From Methylobacterium sp. NMS14P (lineage in GTDB: Bacteria; Pseudomonadota; Alphaproteobacteria; Rhizobiales; Beijerinckiaceae): a stretch of 64,000 nt of DNA. Where the stretch lies: contig NZ_CP087106.1 in assembly GCF_028583545.1 (NCBI RefSeq), positions 5,253,001-5,317,000 of the forward strand, written 5' to 3'. This document shows positions 36,487 to 44,430 of this stretch, in pieces (positions within the stretch are counted from its first letter, which is position 1; every line of letters begins with the position of its first letter). Both the position numbers and the translations under genes were made by a program. Under the pieces are notes generated by a model. The model saw only the letters and a list, made by a program, of their open reading frames with translations. It did no database searches and was not told the DNA's origin.

Positions 36487-38277
36487 ATGGACGAGCGGGA
36501 TCTGCGCGGCCTCATCGGGCAGGTGAAGGACGGCCGCCTGTCGCGGCGCGCCTTCGTGCAGCGGATGGTGGCTGTCGGCCTCACCGCGCCCATGGCGGGG
36601 CTCATGCTGGCCGGGAACGGGGTCGCGATGGCGGCCGATATCCGGGCCGGCTACAAGCCGACCAAGGCCGGCGGCGGCGGCGCGCTGAAGCTGCTCTGGT
36701 GGCAGGCGCCGACGCTGATCAACCCGCATTTCGCCATCGGCACCAAGGACCAGGACGCCTCGCGGATCTTCTACGAGCCGCTCGCCGCCTGGGACGCGGA
36801 CGGCAACCTCGTGCCGGTTCTGGCCGCCTCGATCCCGTCCAAGGAGAACGGCGCGCTCGCCGCCGACGGCCGCTCGGTGGTCTGGACGCTGAAGCCCGGC
36901 GTGAAGTGGCACGACGGCAAGCCGCTCACCGCCGACGACCTCGTCTTCACCTGGGAATACGCCCGCGACCCCGCCACCGCGGCGGTGACGGCCGGCTCCT
37001 ACAAGGATTGCAAGGTCGAGAAGGTCGACGACCTCAGCGTCCGGGTGCTGTTCGACAAGCCGACGCCCTACTGGTGCGACGCCTTCGTGGGCATCGTCGG
37101 GATGGTGCTGCCGAAGCACCTGTTCGGCCCCTACAGCGGCGCCAAGTCCCGGGACGCGCCGCAGAACCTCGCCCCCGTGGGCACCGGCCCGTACCGGTTC
37201 GTGGAGTTCCGGCCCGGCGACATCGTCCGCGGCGCGCTTAACCCCGACTACCACCTGCCGAACCGCCCGTACTTCGACACGGTCGAGATGAAGGGAGGCG
37301 GCGACGCGGTCTCGGCCGCCCGGGCCGTGCTCCAGACCGGCGAGTACGACTACGCCTGGAACATGCTGATCGAGGACGAGGTGCTCAAGCGCCTGGAGAC
37401 CGGCGGCAAGGGCCGGGTCGACGTCGTCTACGGCGGCAAGCTCGAGTTCCTGCTCCTCAACGCCACCGACCCGAACGTCGAGGTCGATGGCGAGCGCGCC
37501 TCGATCACCACCAAGCACCCCGCCTTCTCCGACCCGAAGGTGTGCCAGGCGATGAACCTGCTGGTCGACCGCAAGTCGATCCAGACCTACATCTACGGCC
37601 GCACCGGCAAGCCCACCGCCAACACGGTCAACGGCCCCGACCGCTTCGTCTCGAAGAACACGAGCTTCGCCTTCGACCCGGCCAAGGCCAACGCGCTCCT
37701 CGACGAGGCCGGCTGGAAGAAGGGCTCGGACGGCATCCGCACCAAGGACGGCAAGAAGCTCAAGCTGGTTTTCCAGACCTCGATCAACGCCCCGCGCCAG
37801 AAGACCCAGGCGATCATCAAGCAGGCGGCCGCCAAGGCCGGCATCGAGATCGAGCTGAAATCGGTGACCGGCTCGGTGTTCTTCTCCTCCGACCCGGCGA
37901 ACCCCGACACCTGCACGCATTTCTACGCCGACATGGAGATGTATGCCTACAGCATGACCCAGGCCGATCCGGCGATCTGGCTGCTCATGTACGCCTCCTG
38001 GGAGGTAGCCCAGAAGGCCAACAAGTGGCAGGGCCGCAACGTCGTGCGCTGGCGCAACGACGCCTACGACAAGGCCTACAACGCCGCCCAGAGCGAGCTC
38101 GACCCGGTCAAGCGGGCGGCGCTCCTCATCAAGTGCAACGACCTCGCGGTCTCCGAGAACGTGCTGCCGCTGATCCACCGCGCCGAGGTCTCGGCGGTGG
38201 GCGCGACGCTCACGGCGCCCCGCAGCGGCTGGGACAACGACCTGTCGTTCCTGCCCGACTGGTACCGGGAGGCCTGA
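36487..38277 (+). CDS. Peptide/dipeptide ABC transporter substrate-binding protein
   Basis: A periplasmic binding protein of the SBP_bac_5 family (596 aa), exported by Tat (L-S-R-R-A-F-V-Q-R, then MVAVGLTAPMAGLMLAGNGVAMA). Recognition: YEPLAAWDADGNLVPVLAASIPSKENG, WTLKPGVKWHDGKPLTADDLVFTWEYARD, GTGPYRFVEFRPGD and LNPDYHLPNRPYFDTV. ATG 36487 is chosen because it puts the Tat motif about 19 residues in; an open frame to 36364 adds non-conserved sequence. It is first in an operon with two permeases and a fused ATPase. Next to an AbgB-like gene, its substrate may be an acylated amino acid or peptide. Confidence 0.88.
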   Translation: MDERDLRGLIGQVKDGRLSRRAFVQRMVAVGLTAPMAGLMLAGNGVAMAADIRAGYKPTKAGGGGALKLLWWQAPTLINPHFAIGTKDQDASRIFYEPLAAWDADGNLVPVLAASIPSKENGALAADGRSVVWTLKPGVKWHDGKPLTADDLVFTWEYARDPATAAVTAGSYKDCKVEKVDDLSVRVLFDKPTPYWCDAFVGIVGMVLPKHLFGPYSGAKSRDAPQNLAPVGTGPYRFVEFRPGDIVRGALNPDYHLPNRPYFDTVEMKGGGDAVSAARAVLQTGEYDYAWNMLIEDEVLKRLETGGKGRVDVVYGGKLEFLLLNATDPNVEVDGERASITTKHPAFSDPKVCQAMNLLVDRKSIQTYIYGRTGKPTANTVNGPDRFVSKNTSFAFDPAKANALLDEAGWKKGSDGIRTKDGKKLKLVFQTSINAPRQKTQAIIKQAAAKAGIEIELKSVTGSVFFSSDPANPDTCTHFYADMEMYAYSMTQADPAIWLLMYASWEVAQKANKWQGRNVVRWRNDAYDKAYNAAQSELDPVKRAALLIKCNDLAVSENVLPLIHRAEVSAVGATLTAPRSGWDNDLSFLPDWYREA

Positions 38278-38293
38278 GCGGGAGCGCGGGGCC

Positions 38294-39253
38294 ATGGGCG
38301 CCTACATCCTGCGACGCCTCCTGATCGCGATCCCGAGCCTGCTCGGCATCAGCCTGATCCTGTTCACCGTCCTGGCGCTCGCGCCGGGCGACCCGTTCGG
38401 CGAGCTCGCCAGCAACCCGAACGTGCCCCCGGAGGTGCGGGCGGCGCTCCGCGTCAAGTTCGGCCTCGATGACCCGATCTTCACCCGCTACCTGCACTGG
38501 CTCACCGCCATGCTGCAGGGCGACTGGGGCTTCTCGTTCGCGAGCCGGGTTAACGTCGACACGCTGATCCTGCAGCGGCTGCCGACGACCCTGTTCGTGG
38601 TCGGCTCCTCCCAGGTGCTGGCACTGCTGATCGCGATCCCGGTGGGCCTTTACGCCGCGCGCCGGCCCTACTCGCTCGCCGATCAGGTCGCCAACACCCT
38701 GGCCTTCGTGGGCTTCTCGCTGCCGACCTTCTTCACCGGTCTGCTGTTCATCCTGCTGTTCTCGATCAAGCTCGGCTGGCTGCCCTTCGTCTACCAGGCG
38801 GACCTGCCGGGCTCCGGCCTGCCCTGGGTCTGGGCCAATGTCCGGCAGGCGATCATGCCGGTGGCGGTGCTGGGCTTCTTCCAGGCCGCCTCCTACACCC
38901 GGTACGTCCGCGCCTCGGCGCTGGACGTCGCCCGCCTCGACTACGTCACCACGGCCCGGGCCAAGGGTTTACCTGAGGGCACGGTGACCCGCCGGCACAT
39001 CGCCCGCAACGCCCTGATCCCGGTGGTGACGCTCGTCGCCCTCCAGATCCCGGCGGTGTTCGGCGGCGCCATCGTCACCGAGCAGATCTTCCGGATCCCC
39101 GGCATCGGCTCGCTTCTGATCGACGCCATGCTGGCCAACGACACGCCGGTGGTGATGGCGGTGACCTTCGTGTTCGCCGGCCTCGTCATCCTGTTCAACC
39201 TCGTCGCGGACCTGCTCTATGGCTGGCTCGACCCTCGCATCGCCCTCCGATGA
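38294..39253 (+). CDS. Dipeptide-type ABC transporter permease (DppB-like)
   Basis: A 319-aa inner-membrane permease with six helices. It starts MGAYILRRLLIAIPSLLGISLILFTVLALAPGDPF, the DppB/OppB signature, and has the EAA loop DYVTTARAKGLPEGTVTRRHIARNALIPVVTLVALQIP. The ATG at 38294 is 16 bases after the binding-protein stop. It pairs with the next gene. Confidence 0.92.
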   Translation: MGAYILRRLLIAIPSLLGISLILFTVLALAPGDPFGELASNPNVPPEVRAALRVKFGLDDPIFTRYLHWLTAMLQGDWGFSFASRVNVDTLILQRLPTTLFVVGSSQVLALLIAIPVGLYAARRPYSLADQVANTLAFVGFSLPTFFTGLLFILLFSIKLGWLPFVYQADLPGSGLPWVWANVRQAIMPVAVLGFFQAASYTRYVRASALDVARLDYVTTARAKGLPEGTVTRRHIARNALIPVVTLVALQIPAVFGGAIVTEQIFRIPGIGSLLIDAMLANDTPVVMAVTFVFAGLVILFNLVADLLYGWLDPRIALR

Positions 39254-40151
39254 GGCGGTGCCCGTCGCCCGCGCGCCGGCCTCGCCGGGGCGGGAGACAT
39301 GGCGGCGCTTCCGGCGGCACCGGCTGGCGCTCGCCAGCGTCGGCGTGCTGGCGCTCCTCGTCGCCGGCGTGGTGTTCGGCGGCCTGCTCTGGCCGGTCGC
39401 CATCGACGACATCGACTTCGCGGCCCAGCTCCAGGGCCCGTCCTGGGATCACCCGTTCGGCACCGACGATCTCGGCCAGGACCTGCTCGCCCGGATGATC
39501 TACGGCGGCCGGATCTCGCTCGCGGTCGGCTTCGCCGCCATGGCGGTGGCGAGCCTGATCGGGGTGCTGGTCGGCGCGCTCGCCGGCATGTCGCGCCGGT
39601 TCCTCGACCCGGTGCTGATGTGGCTGACCGACCTGTTCCTCTCGCTGCCGCAGCTGCCGCTGCTGCTCCTCGTGATCTACCTGTTCCGCGACAGCCTGAA
39701 GGCCGTGTTCGGCAGCCAGGGCGGCGTGTTCCTGATGATCGTCGCGGTGATCGGGGGCTTACGCTGGATGCCGGTGGCCCGGCTGGTACGGGCGCAATTC
39801 CTGAGCTTGCGCGAGAAGGAGTTCGTGGAGGCGGCCCACTCGCAGGGCGCGACCACCGGGCACCTCGTGCGCCGTCACATCCTGCCGAACGCGCTCGGTC
39901 CGGTCATTGTGGCGGCCTCGATCGAGGTCTCGTCCGCGATCATCGCGGAATCGACCCTGTCCTTCCTGGGGCTCGGCTTCCCGCCCGACATCCCGACCTG
40001 GGGGCGGCTGCTGTTCGACGCCAAGGACCACCTCGACGTCGCGCCGCACTGGGCGCTGTTCCCGGGGGGCGCGATCTTCCTGACGGTGCTGTCGATCAAC
40101 TTCATCGGCGACGGCCTGCGGGATGCGCTCGATCCGCGGCGGGTTCTGTAG
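39219..40151 (+). CDS. Dipeptide-type ABC transporter permease (DppC-like)
   Basis: A 310-aa permease with DppC hallmarks: ETWRRFRRHRLALASVGVLALLVAGVVFG at the N-terminus, HPFGTDDLGQDLLARMIYGGRISLAVG, and EFVEAAHSQGATTGHLVRRHILPNALGPVIVAASIEVSSAIIAES. The ATG at 39219 overlaps dppB by 35 bases; a GTG at 39258 is also in frame, leaving only a small gap. Either would suit the family, and I kept the ATG. It forms a heterodimer with the DppB-like protein. Confidence 0.9.
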   Translation: MAGSTLASPSDEAVPVARAPASPGRETWRRFRRHRLALASVGVLALLVAGVVFGGLLWPVAIDDIDFAAQLQGPSWDHPFGTDDLGQDLLARMIYGGRISLAVGFAAMAVASLIGVLVGALAGMSRRFLDPVLMWLTDLFLSLPQLPLLLLVIYLFRDSLKAVFGSQGGVFLMIVAVIGGLRWMPVARLVRAQFLSLREKEFVEAAHSQGATTGHLVRRHILPNALGPVIVAASIEVSSAIIAESTLSFLGLGFPPDIPTWGRLLFDAKDHLDVAPHWALFPGGAIFLTVLSINFIGDGLRDALDPRRVL

Positions 40152-40534
40152 CGTATGCGGTGGCGCAGTTCCGAGGGCAGCCGGCCTGCCGCTTGCGCGC
40201 CCACGACCGGGGAGGGACCTGCCGATCGGCAGATCCGGTCGGGCTCTGCGGCCCCCGGATCGAGCGCGGGTCCCCTCTCCCGGGCGGGAGAGGGACAGGG
40301 TGAGGGCTTCGCGGTTTCCGGGAGAGGCGCACCCTGGCCGCGCCCCGGCGGTGTGCTGGATCCCGATACCTTTCGCCCCTCACCCCAACCCTCTCCCGCT
40401 CGGGAGAGGGGGCCCGTCGCGCCCCGTCACCGGCGCCGGTGTCCGCTGGAGATGGGCCGACGGCGTCGCGTTGGCGGACGAAGGGAAGGCACGGGGGCGC
40501 CGCGCCGAACCTCGCTGGATCAGGAGTGAAGCCC
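40152..40534. other. Intergenic region with REP-like inverted pair
   Basis: It separates the permease and ATPase genes of one operon. It holds two copies of a hairpin core ccctctcccgngcgggagaggg (40274 and 40389 regions), in inverted orientation and each followed by a tract of type 'acaggGTGAGGG'. No gene is seen. The arrangement at 40274-40411 could stop or stabilise the transcript. Confidence 0.6.
40274..40411. repeat. Inverted pair of hairpin repeats (REP/BIME-like)
   Basis: The left unit runs about 40274-40306 and the right unit about 40377-40411; the second is nearly the reverse complement of the first. Each contains an internal palindrome (ctctcccgggcgggagag; the right copy has 'gctc' in the loop). 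The same core occurs near 53640 and 62693. Confidence 0.7.
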
Positions 40535-42385
40535 GTGACGGACCCGATCCTCTCGGTCTCCGACCTCACTGTGTCCTTCCGCTCGGACGGGCGCTGGCGC
40601 GAGGTCGTGCACGGCGTCTCCTTCGACGTGGGCCCGCGCGAGACCGTGGCCCTCGTCGGCGAATCCGGCTCCGGCAAGAGCGTCAGCGCCCTGTCGATCC
40701 TGCGCCTCCTGCCGCGGGACGCGAGCCGCATCGGCGGGCGCGTGCGCTTCGAGGGCCGCGAGCTGCTCGCCGCCCCCGAGGCCGAGATGCGGCGGGTGCG
40801 CGGCGATTCCATCGCCATGATCTTCCAGGAGCCGATGACCTCCCTGAACCCGGTCCTGACCATCGGCTTCCAGATCGCCGAGGCGCTGATCCGGCACCGG
40901 GGCCTGTCGCGGTCCGCCGCCGAGGCGGAGGCGCTCCGGCTGCTCGACAAGGTCCGGATCCCGGCCGCCCGGTCGCGCCTGCACGAGTACCCGCACCGCT
41001 TCTCGGGCGGCATGCGCCAGCGGGTGATGATCGCCATGGCGCTCGCCTGCCGGCCGAAGCTCCTGATCGCCGACGAGCCGACCACGGCCTTGGACGTCAC
41101 GATCCAGGCCCAGATCCTCGACCTGATCAAGAGCCTGCAGGACGAGGAGGGCATGTCGGTCCTGTTCATCACCCACGACATGGGCGTGGTCGCCGAGATC
41201 GCCGACCGCACCGTGGTGATGTACCGGGGCCGCGCCGTGGAGGCCGGCCCGACCGCGCGGATCTTCGACGCCCCCGCCGAGCCCTACACGCGGGCGCTGC
41301 TCGCCGCGGTCCCGCGCCTCGGGACCATGGTAGGCCGCCCCCGCCCGATGCGCTTCCCAGTGGTCGACCGGGCCACGGGCCTGGCGGCGCCGACGCCCGA
41401 GACGCCCGACACCGTCAGGGCCGCCGAGCGCCCGGTGCTGGAGGTGCGCGACCTGACCACCCGGTTCGACATCCGCTCCGGACTCCTCGGTCGCGTCACC
41501 GGCCGCGTCCACGCGGTGGAGCGGGTCTCGTTCAGCCTCGCGGCCGGCGAGACCCTGGCGCTCGTCGGCGAGTCCGGCTGCGGCAAGTCCACCACCGGCC
41601 GCGCGATCCTGCGCCTCGTCGAGCCGCTGTCGGGCTCGGTCCTGCTCGACGGCGAGGACATCACCGGCCTCGCCCCGACGGCCCTGCGCGCCCGCCGCCA
41701 GCGCATGCAGATGATCTTCCAGGACCCGTTCGCCAGCCTCGACCCGCGCCTGAGCGTCGGCGCGGCGGTGGCGGAGCCGCTGCTGATCAACCGCCTCGCG
41801 CCGCCCCGGGAGGCGCGGCGGCGGGCGGAGGACCTGCTGGCCCGGGTCGGGCTTCCCCCCGAGACCGCCGGGCGCTTCCCGCACGAGTTCTCCGGCGGCC
41901 AGCGCCAGCGCATCTGCATCGCCCGGGCGCTCGCCCTGAACCCCCGCCTGATCGTCGCCGACGAGGCGGTCTCGGCCCTCGACGTCTCGGTGAAGGCGCA
42001 GGTCGTGAACCTGATGCTCGATCTCCAGGCGGAGTTCGGCCTCGCCTACCTGTTCATCTCGCACGACATGGCGGTGGTCGAGCGGGTGAGCCACCGGGTG
42101 GCGGTGATGTATCTCGGCGAGATCGTGGAGATCGGCCCGCGCGCGGCGATCTTCGGCGACCCGCAGCACCCCTACACGAAGAAGCTGCTGGCGGCCGTGC
42201 CGGTCCCGGATCCGGCCCGGCGCGGCGAGCGGCACGCCCTGCCGGACGACGAGATCCGCAGCCCGATCCGCGCGCCCGACTACGTGGCGCCCGAGCGGCT
42301 CTACCGGGAGGTCGCGCCCGGCCACGTCGTGCAGGACTGGGGCGCCGACTGGGACGCGGGCGCCCGCCGGGGCGCGGCCGCCTGA
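40535..42385 (+). CDS. Fused dipeptide-type ABC ATPase (DppD-DppF)
   Basis: Two ATPase domains in one 616-aa protein. The first (about 1-265) has Walker A G-E-S-G-S-G-K-S, signature FSGGMRQRV and Walker B LLIADEP. The second (about 305-560) has [18 protein letters not shown] and [12 protein letters not shown]. Oligopeptide C-terminal motifs follow each domain ([13 protein letters not shown] and [14 protein letters not shown]). This is the fused form of DppD and DppF. Start GTG 40535 is favoured by CAGGAG eight bases upstream and gives [15 protein letters not shown]. It completes the operon, though a REP-like repeat splits it from the permeases. Confidence 0.9.
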   Translation: MTDPILSVSDLTVSFRSDGRWREVVHGVSFDVGPRETVALVGESGSGKSVSALSILRLLPRDASRIGGRVRFEGRELLAAPEAEMRRVRGDSIAMIFQEPMTSLNPVLTIGFQIAEALIRHRGLSRSAAEAEALRLLDKVRIPAARSRLHEYPHRFSGGMRQRVMIAMALACRPKLLIADEPTTALDVTIQAQILDLIKSLQDEEGMSVLFITHDMGVVAEIADRTVVMYRGRAVEAGPTARIFDAPAEPYTRALLAAVPRLGTMVGRPRPMRFPVVDRATGLAAPTPETPDTVRAAERPVLEVRDLTTRFDIRSGLLGRVTGRVHAVERVSFSLAAGETLALVGESGCGKSTTGRAILRLVEPLSGSVLLDGEDITGLAPTALRARRQRMQMIFQDPFASLDPRLSVGAAVAEPLLINRLAPPREARRRAEDLLARVGLPPETAGRFPHEFSGGQRQRICIARALALNPRLIVADEAVSALDVSVKAQVVNLMLDLQAEFGLAYLFISHDMAVVERVSHRVAVMYLGEIVEIGPRAAIFGDPQHPYTKKLLAAVPVPDPARRGERHALPDDEIRSPIRAPDYVAPERLYREVAPGHVVQDWGADWDAGARRGAAA

Positions 42386-42448
42386 GGCCGGGGCCCGGAA
42401 GCTCACCCGCGCGGCCGGCGACGGGATCGAGCGTAAAGCTTGCGATCG

Positions 42449-42494
42449 TGCTCAATATACGAGCAATCTTGCTCAGAAACCGGTCAGTACCGGT
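42449..42494 (+). promoter_or_regulatory. Cluster of dyads upstream of the sia genes
   Basis: Two mutually exclusive stems are possible: tgctc/gagca (42449-42465) and gagcaa/ttgctc (42461-42474, two-base loop). Two identical palindromic hexamers accggt (42479-42484 and 42489-42494) follow, four bases apart. The next gene begins at 42577. Confidence 0.4.
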
Positions 42495-42576
42495 AAGAAA
42501 GCTTTGATCGTTCCCGCCTTAATGTGGCCGCCACACGCGCGGTGTGTTGCCGCGATGAAGCGGTCGAGAGGCTTCC

Positions 42577-43131
42577 TTGCGCGCGAGCGATTTCAGATCC
42601 TTCCACGAGGCGTCGAAGCGCAGCGGCGTGATCCTGTCGTTCGGCGGAGATCTGTCGGAGAACATCCTGTTCTCGCTCGGCGAAGTGCTGAAGCTGCGCA
42701 TGCGGCACGAGGAGACCGACGCCGCGGTCGCCAAGCGCGTCTTCTCGATCTTCGTCGAGCAGGCCCAGAACGTGATCCGCTACTCGGCCGACAAGGTCGC
42801 GCCCGCCGAGCCGCCGGGCCCCGCCCGGGTCAGCGCCGGCATGATCGCGGTCGGCACCGAGGAGGGCCGGTTCTTCGTGGTCTGCGGCAACGAGGTCGGC
42901 AAGACCGAGGTCCCGCGGCTGCGCGAGCGGCTCGACGAGATCGCCACCCTGTCGAGCGACGAGCTCAAGAAGGTCTACCGCGAGAAGCTGCGCCAGCCGC
43001 CGGACGAGGTCAGTCTCGGCGGGAGCATCGGATTGATCGAGATCGCACGCCGGTCGAGCGCCCCTGTCGAGTACGACTTCCAGGATCTGGGCGCGGAGCG
43101 CAGCCTGTTCTGCCTCAAAGCCTTCATCTGA
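42577..43131 (+). CDS. siaB: SiaB-family kinase
   Basis: A 184-aa protein of the SiaB family (DUF6272), described as a kinase for the partner protein SiaC in Pseudomonas aeruginosa. It matches in length and in E61-Q-A-Q-N65-V-I-R-Y, an N-box-like helix of a histidine-kinase-type ATPase fold, with GGSIGLIEIARRS near the end. The TTG start at 42577 is chosen since GAGAGG lies five bases upstream and no ATG fits. It is the first of four genes that make up a complete Sia system, here in order B-C-D-A. Cytoplasmic. Confidence 0.82.
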   Translation: MRASDFRSFHEASKRSGVILSFGGDLSENILFSLGEVLKLRMRHEETDAAVAKRVFSIFVEQAQNVIRYSADKVAPAEPPGPARVSAGMIAVGTEEGRFFVVCGNEVGKTEVPRLRERLDEIATLSSDELKKVYREKLRQPPDEVSLGGSIGLIEIARRSSAPVEYDFQDLGAERSLFCLKAFI

Positions 43132-43144
43132 GGATCGCACGGAC

Positions 43145-43534
43145 ATGGACCGCATCACGCTGCCCCTGACCGAGCGATCCCCCGAGGTCGATTTCGACTT
43201 CGCGTCGGGGCGGCTCGTCCTGCGCGGCGAATCCTACCCGGAGGACGCCGCCGCGTTCTTCGGCCCGCTGCTGCAGGCCCTGCGCGGCCACCTCGCGGCG
43301 ACCGAGGCGAGCCCGATCACCTTCGACGTCGCGCTCGCCTACTTCAACTCGTCGAGCGCCAAGGCGCTGATGAACCTGTTCATGCCGCTGGAGGACGCCG
43401 CCGCCGAGGGGCGCCCGGTCACGATCCGCTGGATGTTCGGCGCCGACGACGACGTGATCCAGGAGGCCGGCGAGGATTTCGCGGCCGATTTCGCGCATGC
43501 CCGGTTCGAGATGATCCCGGGCGTCGCCGCGTGA
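43145..43534 (+). CDS. siaC: SiaC-family regulatory phosphoprotein
   Basis: A 129-aa DUF1987/SiaC protein. In P. aeruginosa, unphosphorylated SiaC binds and activates the diguanylate cyclase SiaD. The motif A-Y-F-N-S-S-S-A-K-A-L (65-75) matches the family core, where Pseudomonas has Thr68. Here serines 69-71 take that place, so Ser69 is the likely phosphosite. It follows SiaB by 13 bases and overlaps SiaD by four (GTGA). Start ATG 43145. Cytoplasmic, no membrane segment. Assignment is by motif and context. Confidence 0.85.
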   Translation: MDRITLPLTERSPEVDFDFASGRLVLRGESYPEDAAAFFGPLLQALRGHLAATEASPITFDVALAYFNSSSAKALMNLFMPLEDAAAEGRPVTIRWMFGADDDVIQEAGEDFAADFAHARFEMIPGVAA

Positions 43535-44376
43535 GCCCGCACCGGGCGCCGGCCCACGATCTCCTGTCCGAGCCGGCGGACGCCTTCAGCCTGTTCGACA
43601 CCGAGGAGGCGGTCCTCGGCCGGTCCGAGGTGATGCTGGCCCGCCTCGCCGAGGTCGGCGACGGGGTGCGGGAGCTCGCCGGCGCCTATCGGCGCAGCTA
43701 CCACGAGCAGCGCCGGCTGGTGCGGCTGAGCGACCGGATGCAGCTCGACCTGCACCGCGCCAACCAGCGGATGGCCGAGCAGCAGCGCGCCCTGCGCCAC
43801 CTCAACGACGCCCTCTCGGCGGAGATCGAGCACCGGGCGCGCCTCGAGGGCGAGCTCCGTCGCCTCGCCGACACCGACCACCTCACCGACGCCCTGTCGC
43901 GCCGCCGCTTCCTGCAGATCTGCGAGGAGGTCTGGGCCCGGACCCAGTCGGGCGACACGCCCTCCAGCGTGCTGATGCTCGACCTCGATCGCTTCAAGCT
44001 GATCAACGACCGCTACGGCCACAGCGCGGGCGACACGGTCCTCAAGGCCTTCGTCGAGACCTGCCGCGACAGCCTGCGCGCGGTCGACGTGATCGGCCGC
44101 ATGGGCGGCGAGGAATTCGCCATCCTCGTCACCGGCACCGTGCTGGCCGAGGCGCAGGCCATCGCCGAGGAGCTCCGCCGCGCGGTGGCGCAGCGACCGG
44201 TGCGCCTGGAGCACGGGCCGCTGCCGATCTCGGTGAGCATCGGTCTCGCGGCGTTCGGTCCGAGCGAGTCGATGCCGGCGACGCTCCGGCGGGCCGACGC
44301 GGCGCTCTACGCTGCCAAGCACGCCGGCCGCGACTGCGTGCGCTGCGCGACCGAGCCGGGCGGGTCCCCGACCTGA
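43531..44376 (+). CDS. siaD: SiaD-like GGDEF diguanylate cyclase
   Basis: A 281-aa cytosolic diguanylate cyclase that makes c-di-GMP. N-terminal helices (60-115, RLVRLSDRMQLDLHRANQRM and on) likely form a coiled coil for dimerising and binding SiaC. The GGDEF domain has DTDHLTDALSRRRF, the metal-site D-L-D-R-F-K-L-I-N-D, and the active-site G-G-E-E-F (192-196). The inhibitory site R183-A-V-D186 lies five residues before it, so product feedback is expected. The start is GTG 43531 (GTGA overlap with siaC). Its c-di-GMP could feed the EPS loci on either side. The start of the protein (1-30) is not a signal. Confidence 0.9.
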   Translation: MSPHRAPAHDLLSEPADAFSLFDTEEAVLGRSEVMLARLAEVGDGVRELAGAYRRSYHEQRRLVRLSDRMQLDLHRANQRMAEQQRALRHLNDALSAEIEHRARLEGELRRLADTDHLTDALSRRRFLQICEEVWARTQSGDTPSSVLMLDLDRFKLINDRYGHSAGDTVLKAFVETCRDSLRAVDVIGRMGGEEFAILVTGTVLAEAQAIAEELRRAVAQRPVRLEHGPLPISVSIGLAAFGPSESMPATLRRADAALYAAKHAGRDCVRCATEPGGSPT

Positions 44377-44430
44377 GGCGCAGCGCGCCCGGCCCGGGAG
44401 CGGAACCGCTGTGACACGGAGTGACGTCGC

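Noticed and set aside
34642-38295. A 1217-codon open frame on the minus strand, and similar ones at 43339-46107 and 27367-29595
   Set aside because: They run antisense to well-supported genes, are rich in Arg/Gly/Pro/Ala and have no domain. Such long shadows are normal at this GC level.
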